DNA of 64,000 bases from NCBI RefSeq assembly GCF_024172125.1, contig NZ_JAMZEA010000014.1:214045-278044 (forward strand), in the 5' to 3' direction. The stretch's first letter is position 1. Each line of letters opens with the position of its first letter. The stretch comes from Actinomadura rupiterrae. GTDB lineage: Bacteria; Actinomycetota; Actinomycetes; Streptosporangiales; Streptosporangiaceae. Below, one piece after another: positions 15,627-24,054 of the stretch. Position numbers and translations under genes: made by a program. A model generated the notes under the pieces. That model saw nothing but the letters and a program-made list of their open reading frames with translations, did no database searches and was not told the origin of the DNA.

Positions 15627-16837
15627 AGGACTCCTGCCGTCTCGGCGAACCGGGCCAGCCTCGGGCCGAGGCGGCGCTGGCGCGGATCGAAGTGCTCCAA
15701 ACGCGGAACGACGACCTTCACCACTGCCAGCGGCGAGTCCGGGCCGGACAGCACGACCCGCAGCACTTGGCGCATGCCGTTGCGTTCCAGCGCCGCCAGC
15801 AGCACCCGCAGCGCATCGGCGATACCGCCGACGGCCTGTTCACCGACCGCCGTGTAGGGAACGGACCGCGACCGGTCGGTGAGCCGTTCGCGGACCTGCG
15901 CGGTCGCGCTCCGTTCCGCCTCCTCGCCGCGGTCGGCGAAGTAGTGGAAGCGGTCGATGACGTCGTCGCGTCCGCCGTGGATGAACGACAGGCGCGACTG
16001 CGCGGCCTCGGCGAGCGCCCGCACCGCCGCGATCTCCTTCAGCGGGTGCAGTCCGGCGCCTTCGGCGATGGTGATGGGCGCGTGGTCGTCCTCGTCCAGG
16101 ATGAACCCCTCGAAGAACGGCAGCCCGAAGTCGTTCGGGGTGTGGCGCAGCCCCCAGCGCAGCCCGGCCTGCTCAAGCCGCTCCCGCAGTTGCGCGAGAT
16201 CGGGGGCGGCGCCGTCCAGATCGACGTACTCGGAGCGGTCGCGGAAGTAGTTGAACGATTTGACGTCGCGTTCGACCACCTCGCACAGGCCGTGCAGCGT
16301 CGCCTCCGCCACAGTGTTGCCGGACGCCAGCCCGTTGGTCGTGGTGCCGAAGACGCTCTGCGCCGGATTCTGCGCGTAGGGATGGAAAACCAGCTCGGCG
16401 GGGACAAGGAGTTCAGCCCCCGAGGCCAGGTCATGGGCCTTCACACAGGCGAGGGGCCCGTCCGGGTCCACGGGCCGTCCCAGCAAAGGGCAAAGGTCGA
16501 CGAATTCGAACTCAGCGGCCTTTTGCCCGGCAATGCCACGCGGCGTGGAGAGCTCTTCTTCGACGTTCGCGTTGGGATATTGCGCCAGCGCGAACTCGAT
16601 GGCCTCCATGTAGGCGCCGACGCGCGCCTCGTCCGGATGGACGCCTTTCCCTGCGTTCACGCACAGCGACCCGCGGGCGGCTCCGGGCCGGATCGAGGCG
16701 AACACCGGGATGCCGAGGCAGTCCAGCCAGGTCGTGTCGGTGACCCGCACGATGCCCAGCCGGGCGGCCATGTCCTTCGCCGCGGCGAGCGTGTCCGGGA
16801 GCGGCACGGCCCGCAGGCTGGAGGTCATCCTGTGCAT
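15623..16837 (-). CDS. ycaO: YcaO-domain ATP-dependent backbone-modifying enzyme
   Basis: The protein has 404 residues, essentially one YcaO domain. The ATP/Mg motifs are visible: KGVHPDEARVGAYMEAIE (64-81), NGLASGNTVAEATLHGLCEVVERD (168-191) and RALAEAAQSRL (273-283). There is no E1-like or PqqD-like domain and no C-terminal PxPxP tail, as expected for TfuA-associated YcaO proteins rather than azoline makers with a C-protein. It should phosphorylate a peptide amide and, with TfuA, replace oxygen with sulfur. It is divergent from the 58-residue peptide gene at 17004, the best substrate candidate. Start at the ATG at 16837; ATG 16828 is an alternative. Confidence 0.92.
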   Translation of the reverse strand: MHRMTSSLRAVPLPDTLAAAKDMAARLGIVRVTDTTWLDCLGIPVFASIRPGAARGSLCVNAGKGVHPDEARVGAYMEAIEFALAQYPNANVEEELSTPRGIAGQKAAEFEFVDLCPLLGRPVDPDGPLACVKAHDLASGAELLVPAELVFHPYAQNPAQSVFGTTTNGLASGNTVAEATLHGLCEVVERDVKSFNYFRDRSEYVDLDGAAPDLAQLRERLEQAGLRWGLRHTPNDFGLPFFEGFILDEDDHAPITIAEGAGLHPLKEIAAVRALAEAAQSRLSFIHGGRDDVIDRFHYFADRGEEAERSATAQVRERLTDRSRSVPYTAVGEQAVGGIADALRVLLAALERNGMRQVLRVVLSGPDSPLAVVKVVVPRLEHFDPRQRRLGPRLARFAETAGVL

Positions 16838-17003
16838 GGTGATCCATCCAACCCTGCGCCCGGAGATTCCCGCCTCCGAACCTCGCCATGGCCGGTTACG
16901 GCCAGCGCCTCGCGCCGCCCTCTACGCGACCTGGCTGCACCGTCCAAGCGCCGCTTATCGTAATCCGGCACCACGACCGGAGCAGCGAACGGAGACCACA
17001 CCG

Positions 17004-17180
17004 ATGAACACGAACAGCGACGCTTTCTCCCTGGACCCGCGGACGACGGAACGCGTGGCGAATTTCCTCGACGACGCCGAGGTCCAGATGAACGCGCAGT
17101 CCTACGCGGCCACCGCAATCGAATACCACGGCTCGTTCACCCCGCTCCCCCACCCCGACGACACCACGCCCGCCTCCTGA
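17004..17180 (+). CDS. 58-residue peptide, candidate RiPP precursor
   Basis: A short gene divergent from ycaO, with GGAG 9 bases before its ATG. The first half is acidic and predicted helical (DAFSLDPRTTERVANFLDD), resembling a leader; the second half (QSYAATAIEYHG, then SFTPLPHPDDTTPAS) is rich in Ala, Thr, Ser and Pro and could hold a core. There is no Cys, so a TfuA/YcaO pair would modify backbone amides rather than make thiazolines from Cys. It is the only small gene next to the pair. The link to ycaO-tfuA is inferred from position, size and composition; no known precursor family is recognised. Confidence 0.6.
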   Translation: MNTNSDAFSLDPRTTERVANFLDDAEVQMNAQSYAATAIEYHGSFTPLPHPDDTTPAS

Positions 17181-17274
17181 GCCTCCCCTGGCGTGCCCGG
17201 GCAGCAGGGGGTTCCGGGCCGGGGATCTGACTGTGAGTCAGAGGACGCAGACGGGATGGGTCCCGGGAGGCACC

Positions 17275-17346
17275 ATGAGGGTCGGGCGGGGTGTTCGCTG
17301 GGGGGAGCGGGTGCCCCGGTGGGGGCGCCCTCGATCGCCGAGGTGA
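17275..17346 (+). CDS. possible 23-residue basic peptide
   Basis: The ATG at 17275 follows GGGAGG at a 5-base spacing, the best ribosome site in this spacer. The product is Arg- and Trp-rich (9 Arg, 2 Trp). It could be a leader peptide, a second small peptide of the ycaO locus, or chance in GC-rich DNA. No homology is recognised. Confidence 0.2.
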   Translation: MRVGRGVRWGERVPRWGRPRSPR

Positions 17347-17434
17347 ACGTGGGAGGTTGCCAGGCAGTCGTCAGCAGCGCGCAGTGGCGCGGCACGCAGG
17401 GTCACCGGCGGCGCCGCGGCGACCGGTAGAAGCG

Positions 17435-17496
17435 GACCGGCGCCCGCGGCTCGGGCCTCATCGCCCCACTCCCCCCATCCGCCGCGGGCGCCGGTC
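17435..17496 (+). terminator. 16-bp perfect-stem hairpin
   Basis: GACCGGCGCCCGCGGC at 17435-17450 is fully complementary to 17481-17496, with a 30-base C-rich loop, followed by TTCCC. It likely ends the peptide transcript before the Crp/Fnr gene. Confidence 0.6.
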
Positions 17497-17554
17497 TTCC
17501 CGTCCCGACACGCGAGCCCCCTTCCCCGGGGAGGCTCGGAGAACGGATGCCCCG

Positions 17555-18274
17555 TTGATCGACAGGAAACTCCCGGCGCGGCCCGACGACTTCTGGAGCG
17601 CGCTGACGGCCGCCGAGCGGGACGCGCTGCGCGCGGTGGCGCGGCCGCGGACGTTCGCGGCGCGGACACCGCTGTGCCTGCAGGGCGACGAGTCGGACCA
17701 CATCATCGTGATCGAGTCGGGCTGGGTGAAGGTCGCCTCGTCCACCGAGGACGGCACGGCGGTGGTGCTGGCCGTGCGGGGGCCGGGCGACCTGGTGTGC
17801 GAGAGCGCGGTGCTCGGCGCGCGGCACCGGTCGGCGACGGTGACGGCGCTGTCGGTGGTGCGGGCGCGGGTGGTGCCGGCGGCGCGGTTCACCGCGTTCC
17901 TGGACGCGCACCCGCGGGTGTGGCGCCTGGTGAGCGGCACGTTCGTCCGGCGGCTGGACGACGCGGACCAGCGGGCGCGGGCGCACGTGGCGGTGCGCGG
18001 CGACCAGCGGCTGGCGCTGCTGCTGGCGCACCTGGCGGAGCTGTCGGCGCGGCACGTCCCGCCGGCGCCGGACGGCGGGGTGGACATCGCGCCGCCGCTG
18101 TCGCAGCAGGAGCTCGGCTCGTGGATGGACGCCTCGCGCGAGACGGTCGCGCGGGGCCTGAACCGGCTGCGGCAGGAGGGCCTGGTCCGGACGGGCTGGC
18201 GCCGGATCACGGTCGTCGACCCGGCGGGCCTGGTCGAGTTCGCCCACCGCCCCGCCGACACCGCCGACGACTGA
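17555..18274 (+). CDS. Crp/Fnr-family transcriptional regulator
   Basis: The protein has about 239 residues if started at the TTG at 17555; no ATG or GTG fits better in frame, so the start is uncertain. The N-terminal part is a cyclic-nucleotide-binding fold (LCLQGDESDHIIVIESGWVKV, VRGPGDLVCESAVLG), followed by a dimer helix and the Crp-type HTH (SQQELGSWMDASRETVARGLNRLRQEGLV). No clustered N-terminal Cys, so not an Fe-S Fnr. It converges on the heme oxygenase gene. Whether it binds cAMP cannot be said; a Crp-type palindrome exists at 34321-34336. Confidence 0.82.
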   Translation: MIDRKLPARPDDFWSALTAAERDALRAVARPRTFAARTPLCLQGDESDHIIVIESGWVKVASSTEDGTAVVLAVRGPGDLVCESAVLGARHRSATVTALSVVRARVVPAARFTAFLDAHPRVWRLVSGTFVRRLDDADQRARAHVAVRGDQRLALLLAHLAELSARHVPPAPDGGVDIAPPLSQQELGSWMDASRETVARGLNRLRQEGLVRTGWRRITVVDPAGLVEFAHRPADTADD

Positions 18275-18293
18275 CCGCCGCAGCGCAGCGGTC
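18273..18293. terminator. weak hairpin between convergent genes
   Basis: GACCGC and GCGGTC with a 9-base loop overlap the stop of the Crp/Fnr gene, 24 bases from the heme oxygenase stop. A short stem only; possible shared terminator. Confidence 0.3.
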
Positions 18294-18316
18294 GGGTCGA
18301 CAGCTCGGCGGTGGGT

Positions 18317-18961
18317 TTACAGTGCGGCGGTGAGGTCGGCGTTGAGACGGTAGGCGCGGCGGACCTCGGCGATGAGGTGGGCGCGTTCGGCGGCGTCCCA
18401 GGGGGCGCGGTCGAGCTGGGCGCGGTAGCGGTCCTTGTAGGACTTGGGCTTGCCGGGGAAGGCGTAGAACCGGGCGCCGTCGGCTCCGTCCTGCAGGCCG
18501 AACACCTTGCGGATCTGCTGGCCCATGTACTGGCCGCCCGACAGGTCGCCCATGTAGCGGATGTAGTGGTGGGCGACGAACCCGCCGCGGCGCTTCCCGG
18601 CGGCGCGGATCGCGGCGACGTAGCGGCGGGTGGCGGCGGTCGGGACGGGCGCTCCGGGGCGTCCCTGGAAGTGGGCCAGGTCGGCGTGCAGGGCGTCGCG
18701 GCGGCGCAGGCCCGGCAGGTCGAACGCGGCCGTGACCGGGTCGGCGGCCCACCGGTCGGTGAGGTCCTCCAGGGCGTCGTAGATGTGGCAGAGCTGGCCG
18801 AGGTAGCGGGCGTAGGCGGCGCGGTCGAGGCGTCCTTCGACCAGGTCGGTGAGGAACGCCGAGCCCTGGATCTCGTCGTGGTCGCGCCGGGTCGCGGCGC
18901 GCAGCTCGGCGGCGAAGCCCTCCGGCCCGGCCCGGCGGGCGGTCGCGCGGTCGGTGCCCAT
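18317..18961 (-). CDS. heme oxygenase (biliverdin-producing)
   Basis: The protein has 214 residues, the normal length for HmuO/HO-1-type enzymes. The proximal heme ligand is His28 in RRDHDEIQGS, and the distal helix has the flexible GDLSGGQYMG (138-147). KSYKDRYRAQLD near the C-terminus also matches the family. It splits heme to biliverdin, CO and Fe2+ in the cytosol, for iron recovery or heme removal. It is followed upstream, on the same strand, by the DUF347 membrane protein. A GTAGG-N8-CCTAC dyad (19045-19062) lies about 85 bases before its start. Confidence 0.93.
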   Translation of the reverse strand: MGTDRATARRAGPEGFAAELRAATRRDHDEIQGSAFLTDLVEGRLDRAAYARYLGQLCHIYDALEDLTDRWAADPVTAAFDLPGLRRRDALHADLAHFQGRPGAPVPTAATRRYVAAIRAAGKRRGGFVAHHYIRYMGDLSGGQYMGQQIRKVFGLQDGADGARFYAFPGKPKSYKDRYRAQLDRAPWDAAERAHLIAEVRRAYRLNADLTAAL

Positions 18962-19058
18962 GTCGTCCCCTTCCGGCGTGCCGTCCGCCCCGGACGGGCC
19001 TTACTGGCCCGGCCCGAGAACGGCGGCGCTTTTCCCGACGTGTCGTAGGTTACTTTCC

Positions 19059-20021
19059 CTACACCGCGTCGGCATACACCGGGTCTCCGGCGGGTCGCGG
19101 GACGACGGCGCCGTTGGGGGCCTGCGGGCGTCCGGTGCGGCGGTCGACCGGGAACGGCAGCGGCGGCAGCGGGACGCGCCGCACGAGGCGCCCCTGGCAG
19201 GCGACCAGCACCAGCAGCACCGCCAGCAGAGCCGCCGAGCCCCACAGGCTCCCCCACCCCAGCCCGCCCTGCCCGACCGGCTTGATCAGCGCGTCGCCGC
19301 CGGCGGCGCCCAGCGGACGGGTGAGGACGAACGCGGCCCAGAACAGCAGGGTGGTGCTGATCCCGGTGAGGTAGTGCGCGGCGACCAGCGCCAGCAGCAC
19401 CGCGGCGATGATCAGGAACGCGTTCCGGAAGCCGAGGCCGGTGTCGTCGGACAGCCAGTCGCCGCTGGCGGTGCCGAGCGTGTTCGACACCAGGATCGCC
19501 GCCCAGTACAGCATCTCGCCGGTGCGGCTGGAGATCGCCTCGACGTCGCGGCTCTGGCCCGTCCGCCACCAGGCCAGGAACACCAGCCCGAGCAGCGCCG
19601 ACAGCAGCAGCGCGCCCCAGCCGTAGCCGATGCCGTCGGCGGCGGCGCCGTGGCCGGGGCCGCGGTCGAGGAGGTCCGACACCTCGGTGCCGACCATGCT
19701 GGTGCCGAGCACCACCGCCCAGAACAGCGCCGGACGAAACCGCGGGGCCCGCAGCTGCAGCGCCAGGACGACCAGGAAGTACCCGAGGAAGATCAGCCCG
19801 GTCGCGGCGTACCCGACGCCGAGGGTGATCCCGAACAGGTCCCCGGCGGTCTCCCCCAGCGTCACCGCGACGATCTTCAGCACCCAGAACAGCGCGGTGA
19901 CCTGCGGGAGCTTGCACATCACCGCGAAAGCGCGCGGATCGGCCGGCAGCTGCGCCATCCGCGCGGGCAGCCCGCCGCCGGTTCTCCCGGCGGCCGGGAC
20001 TGAAGGGATCTCGGCGGGCAT
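19059..20021 (-). CDS. DUF347-repeat membrane protein (COG4705-like)
   Basis: The protein has 320 residues with about eight or nine membrane helices. Four related repeats carry a T/S-x-G-x-x-x-x-D core: VTLGETAGDLFG, TSMVGTEVSDLL, NTLGTASGDWLS and TRPLGAAGGDAL, which matches the DUF347 repeat of uncharacterised membrane proteins. The regular acidic residues inside the membrane suggest a metal or cation path, but this is only a guess. The C-terminal 50 residues are Pro-rich and cytoplasmic. It lies upstream of the heme oxygenase with about 100 bases between. Confidence 0.8.
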   Translation of the reverse strand: MPAEIPSVPAAGRTGGGLPARMAQLPADPRAFAVMCKLPQVTALFWVLKIVAVTLGETAGDLFGITLGVGYAATGLIFLGYFLVVLALQLRAPRFRPALFWAVVLGTSMVGTEVSDLLDRGPGHGAAADGIGYGWGALLLSALLGLVFLAWWRTGQSRDVEAISSRTGEMLYWAAILVSNTLGTASGDWLSDDTGLGFRNAFLIIAAVLLALVAAHYLTGISTTLLFWAAFVLTRPLGAAGGDALIKPVGQGGLGWGSLWGSAALLAVLLVLVACQGRLVRRVPLPPLPFPVDRRTGRPQAPNGAVVPRPAGDPVYADAV

Positions 20022-20097
20022 CGCACTCCGATCGGGACGTCGTCACGGCGACCGCGCGCGAGCGGCCGACCACGTACAGCGATCGAAGCTAACAGAA

Positions 20098-20153
20098 GGA
20101 GACCGGCCGGGCAGAGATTTCCTCTACATGTCTGTAGAAGACGGCCGGTCTCC
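20098..20153 (-). terminator. nested hairpin after helY
   Basis: Outer arms GGAGACCGGCCG (20098-20109) and its complement (20142-20153) enclose an inner TCTACA-tgtc-TGTAGA hairpin. It begins 26 bases after the helY stop on the minus strand. Confidence 0.65.
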
Positions 20154-20178
20154 CGAGAGTCCCCAGCGACGGGGGGGG

Positions 20179-22944
20179 TCAGGTGACGGAGGTGTAGGCG
20201 ACGACGCCGCGGCGCATCGCGTCCATCGCGCGCCGCGCGGTCTTGCGGATGTGGCTGTTGGGTTCGGCGGCGTCGGCGACCTGCCCGAGCAGGTCCAGGA
20301 GCTGCTTGACGGCGCGGACGAAGTCGCCGGCGGTCATGTCGCCGTCCAGCAGCACCTCGTCGAGCTCGTCGCCCTTGGCCCAGCGGTAGGCGGTCCAGGC
20401 GAACCCGAGGTCGGGTTCGCGCAGGAACGACACCTGGTTGTCCTTCTCCACCGCGTCCAGCTCGCCCCAGAGGCGGATCATGCCGGCGAGGGCGTCCTGC
20501 GCGGCGCCGCCGGGGACCCGCGGCGCGGACGCGTCGTCGGGCTGCCGCGACTCGTACACCAGCGCCGACACGCACGCGGCGAGCTCGGCGTGGTCGAGCT
20601 TCTCCCACAGGCCCTCGCGCAGCGACTCGGCAGTGAGCAGGTCCAGCTCGTTGTAGATGCGGCCGAGGCGGCGGCCCTCGTCGGTGACGTCCTCGCCGTC
20701 GAGGTAGCCGAGCTGCTGCAGCACGCCGCAGACCCGGTCGAAGGTCCGGGCGATCACCTGCGAGCGGCCCTCGACGCGGCGGCGCAGCAGCTCGGTGTCG
20801 CGCTCCAGCCGGAAGTACCGCTCGGCCCAGCGGGCGTGGTCCTCGCGCTGGTCGCAGCCGTGCACGGGGTGCGCGCGCAGCTCGGCGCGCAGCCGCGCGA
20901 TCTCCGCGTCGTCCCCGGCGGGGGTGTCGCGGACGCGGCGCCGGTCGCGGGTGTCGTCGGAGACCTTGTTGCGCAGCGTGGACGCCAGGTCGCGGCGCAT
21001 CTGCGGGTTGCGGGGGCTGAACGACTTCGGCACCCGGATCCGGTCGACGGGCTCGACCGGGCGGGGGAAGTCGTGGATCGACAGCCGCTGCACCGACGCG
21101 CCGGCGGTCAGCACCAGCGGCGCCGCGCCGTCCGAGCGGCGGCCGAGGCCGGGGTCGAGCACGACGGCCAGGCCCGAGCGGCGCCCGGACGGCACGAGGA
21201 TCACGTCGCCGGGACGCAGGTGCTCCAGCGACCGGGCGGCCTCGGCGCGCCGCGACTGCGACCTTTCCCGCGCCAGCTCGGCCTCCCGGTCCGACAGGCG
21301 GCGGCGCAGCGCCGCGTACTCCATGAAGTCGCCGAGGTGGCAGGTGGCGGCCTCGGCGTACCCGGCGAGCGCCTCCTCGTTCTTGCGGACCTGCCGGGCC
21401 AGGCCGACCACGGCCCGGTCGGCCTGGAACTGCGCGAACGACTGCTCCAGCAGGTTGCGGGCGCGTTCGAACCCGACCGCGCCGACCAGGTTCACCGCCA
21501 TGTTGTAGGACGGCCGGAAGCTGGAGTTCAGCGGGTAGGTGCGGGCGCCGGCGAGGCCCGCCAGCGACGCGGGCTCCACGCTCGGGCCCCAGATCACGAC
21601 CGCGTGGCCCTCGACGTCGATGCCGCGGCGTCCGGCGCGTCCGGTGAGCTGGGTGTACTCGCCGGGGGTGAGGTCGACGTGCGCCTCGCCGTTCCACTTG
21701 TCGAGCTTCTCGATCACCACGGTGCGGGCGGGCATGTTGATGCCGAGCGCGAGCGTCTCGGTCGCGAACACCGCCTTGATCAGCCCGCGGGTGAACAGCT
21801 CCTCGACGATCTCCTTGAACGTCGGGAGCATCCCGGCGTGGTGGGCGGCGATGCCGCGCTCCAGCGCCGACAGGAAGTCGTGGTAGCCGAGGACGTGCAG
21901 GTCGGCGGGGTCCAGGTCGGCGGTGCGCAGCTCCACGTGCGCGCGGATCTCCTCCGACTCCTCCCGGGAGGTGAGGCGCAGCCCGGCGTGCAGGCACTGC
22001 AGGACGGCCGCGTCGCAGCCGTTGCGGGAGAAAATGAAGGTGATCGCGGGCAGCAGCCCGGCGCGCTCCAGCCGCTCGATCACGTCGGCGCGCAGCGGCG
22101 GCCGGTACCGCTGCGGGCGCGCCTGCCGGCGGCGCCCGGTGCGGCGGCCCTGGTTGACCTTGTTGCGGCGGACCTCCTCCACCGCCATCCGGGTCAGCTG
22201 CGGGTTCAGCCTCGCCTTGCGGCCCTCGCCCCTGCCCTGCTCGACGAACAGGTCGTACAGGCGGGTGCCGACCATCATGTGCTGGAACAGCGGGACGGGC
22301 CGCACCTCGTCGACGATCACGGCGGTGTCGCCGCGGACCTCCTGCAGCCACTCGCCGAACTCCTCGGCGTTGGACACCGTCGCCGACAGCGCCACGATCC
22401 GCACCGACTCCGGCACGTGGATGATCACTTCTTCCCAGACCGCGCCGCGGAACCGGTCGGCGAGGTAGTGCACCTCGTCCATCACCACGAACGCCAGCCC
22501 GGCGAGGGTCTGCGACCCCGCGTACAGCATGTTGCGGAGCACCTCGGTGGTCATCACCACGATCGGCGCGTCGCCGTTGACGCTGTTGTCGCCGGTCAGC
22601 AGCCCGACCTTCTCGGGGCCGTAGCGGCGGACCAGGTCGGCGTACTTCTGGTTCGACAGCGCCTTGATCGGGGTGGTGTAGAAGCACTTGCCGCCGCCGA
22701 GCAGCGCCAGGTGCACCGCGAACTCCCCGACGAGGGTCTTGCCGGAGCCGGTCGGCGCGGCGACCAGGACGCCGCTGCCGCCCTCCAGCGCCCGGCAGGC
22801 CTCGATCTGGAACCCGTCCAGCTCGAAGTCGTACAGGGTCTGGAAGTCCAGCAGCGCGGGCCCGTTCCCCGCGGTCCGGGCCCGGTAGGCGCGGTACCGT
22901 TCGGCCGGGGACGGCTCGGCCGACTGCGTGTCGGGGGTGCTCAT
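20179..22944 (-). CDS. helY: Ski2/Mtr4-like DEAD/DEAH-box RNA helicase HelY
   Basis: The protein has 921 residues. Walker A APTGSGKT is near residue 64, DEVH near 155, SAT in ALSATVSNAEEF, and the second RecA domain carries TETLALGINMPARTVV and QLTGRAGRRGID. The C-terminal third is the DSHCT-type domain (RIYNELDLLTAESLREGLWEKL). These features define the Ski2-like family of RNA helicases, acting in RNA processing or decay. A 17-residue longer frame exists, but the ATG at 22944 has GGAGG directly before it. Conserved next to tatC in actinobacteria. Confidence 0.92.
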   Translation of the reverse strand: MSTPDTQSAEPSPAERYRAYRARTAGNGPALLDFQTLYDFELDGFQIEACRALEGGSGVLVAAPTGSGKTLVGEFAVHLALLGGGKCFYTTPIKALSNQKYADLVRRYGPEKVGLLTGDNSVNGDAPIVVMTTEVLRNMLYAGSQTLAGLAFVVMDEVHYLADRFRGAVWEEVIIHVPESVRIVALSATVSNAEEFGEWLQEVRGDTAVIVDEVRPVPLFQHMMVGTRLYDLFVEQGRGEGRKARLNPQLTRMAVEEVRRNKVNQGRRTGRRRQARPQRYRPPLRADVIERLERAGLLPAITFIFSRNGCDAAVLQCLHAGLRLTSREESEEIRAHVELRTADLDPADLHVLGYHDFLSALERGIAAHHAGMLPTFKEIVEELFTRGLIKAVFATETLALGINMPARTVVIEKLDKWNGEAHVDLTPGEYTQLTGRAGRRGIDVEGHAVVIWGPSVEPASLAGLAGARTYPLNSSFRPSYNMAVNLVGAVGFERARNLLEQSFAQFQADRAVVGLARQVRKNEEALAGYAEAATCHLGDFMEYAALRRRLSDREAELARERSQSRRAEAARSLEHLRPGDVILVPSGRRSGLAVVLDPGLGRRSDGAAPLVLTAGASVQRLSIHDFPRPVEPVDRIRVPKSFSPRNPQMRRDLASTLRNKVSDDTRDRRRVRDTPAGDDAEIARLRAELRAHPVHGCDQREDHARWAERYFRLERDTELLRRRVEGRSQVIARTFDRVCGVLQQLGYLDGEDVTDEGRRLGRIYNELDLLTAESLREGLWEKLDHAELAACVSALVYESRQPDDASAPRVPGGAAQDALAGMIRLWGELDAVEKDNQVSFLREPDLGFAWTAYRWAKGDELDEVLLDGDMTAGDFVRAVKQLLDLLGQVADAAEPNSHIRKTARRAMDAMRRGVVAYTSVT

Positions 22945-23119
22945 GCCTCCGAGCCTACGGTTTCGCCCGCCCGGATACCCAATTCGGGGCCGCACGACTT
23001 TCCGGACGGACGATCTTCATCCGGACCGTCCGCACCGGATGCCCTCCATCCGCACGATCCCGGACACGCCGACGCCACGCGCCCCAGACGGTCTCCGCGG
23101 GACGGTCCGGGTGGGACGG

Positions 23120-23995
23120 TCAGCGGTTGCGGCCGCGGCTGCCGTCCTCCAGTTCCGCGTCGATGCGGTCCAGGTCCAGCGGGGCGGCCTCGTCGTCCGA
23201 CAGGCCCGCGTACGGGTCGGGGGCGTTCGCGCGGCGCCGGTCGTTGAGGTAGGCGAGGATCTCCGACACCTCGAACAGCACGACCGTCGGGAGGGCCAGC
23301 GCCAGCATCGTGAAGGGGTCCTGGCTGGGGGTGGCGACCGCCGCGAACACGAAGATCCCGAAGATCATCATGCGCCGGAACCGGCGGATCGCGCTGTGCG
23401 GCAGCACCCCGGCCATGTTCAGGATCACCACGAACAGCGGCAGCTCGAACGCCAGCCCGAAGATCAGCAGCATCGCCTGCGCGTAGCCGAGGTAGGACTC
23501 CACCCCGACCAGCACCGTGGAGCTGCCCGGCGCGAGCCCGATCAGGATCTTCAGGCCCTTGTCCATCGTGACGTAGGCCAGGGCCGCGCCCGCCACGAAC
23601 AGCGGCACCGCCGCGGCGATGAAGGTGTAGGTCCAGCGCTTCTCGCGCTTGTACAGCCCGGGCGCGACGAACGCCCACAGCTGGTACAGCCAGATCGGGG
23701 AGGAGATGACCGCGCCCGCCAGCAGCGCGACCTTCATGTGGATGAAGAACCCGTCGAAGATCCCGTGGACGACCAGGTCGCACTTGTTGTTGATGCAGTG
23801 CTTGGGGTCGATCCGGGTGAACGGCTCGGTGACGAACTTCCAGATCGGGTCGAAGAACAGCCAGCCGACGCCGGTGCCGACCGCCAGGCCGAGCATCGCC
23901 TTGATCAGGCGGTTGCGCAGCTCACGCAGGTGCTCCATGAGCGGCATCCGGCCCTCGGGGTCGACGGGCCGACTCTTCATCTTCATGGTGGGCAT
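23120..23995 (-). CDS. tatC: Sec-independent protein translocase TatC
   Basis: The protein has 291 residues with six membrane helices. The family signature is MPLMEHLRELRNRLIKA near the N-terminus, the conserved Glu in SSPIWLYQLWAFVAPGLYKREKRW, and a helix-5 FGLAFELPLFVVILN. With TatA it forms the receptor that recognises twin-arginine signals and moves folded proteins across the membrane. It lies downstream of tatA on the same strand with 59 bases between, so probably co-transcribed. The C-terminal tail is acidic and poorly conserved. Confidence 0.97.
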   Translation of the reverse strand: MPTMKMKSRPVDPEGRMPLMEHLRELRNRLIKAMLGLAVGTGVGWLFFDPIWKFVTEPFTRIDPKHCINNKCDLVVHGIFDGFFIHMKVALLAGAVISSPIWLYQLWAFVAPGLYKREKRWTYTFIAAAVPLFVAGAALAYVTMDKGLKILIGLAPGSSTVLVGVESYLGYAQAMLLIFGLAFELPLFVVILNMAGVLPHSAIRRFRRMMIFGIFVFAAVATPSQDPFTMLALALPTVVLFEVSEILAYLNDRRRANAPDPYAGLSDDEAAPLDLDRIDAELEDGSRGRNR

Positions 23996-24054
23996 TCAGG
24001 GGTCGGGGAGCGGCGCTCGGCCGGTCCGTGCGGAAAGCCGGGGGACCGGGACGG

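Larger units (their letters stand above)
17181..17554 (+). other. 374-bp spacer with a 23-codon sORF and a hairpin
   Basis: The spacer between the peptide gene and the Crp/Fnr gene holds a 23-codon frame at 17275-17346 (starting MRVGRGVRWGE, very basic, preceded by GGGAGG at 17266-17271) and the hairpin at 17435-17496. Nothing else is recognisable. Confidence 0.4.

Noticed and set aside
19045..19062. IdeR/DtxR iron box upstream of the heme oxygenase
   Set aside because: The AGG and CCT halves are 8 bases apart, not 9, and the inner TTAG/CTAA letters do not match. It is kept only as an unassigned dyad.
19630..23247. 1205-codon open frame antisense to helY
   Set aside because: It is the complement of the clear helicase frame, with low-complexity Gly/Arg/Ala composition and no motif; a GC-bias shadow.
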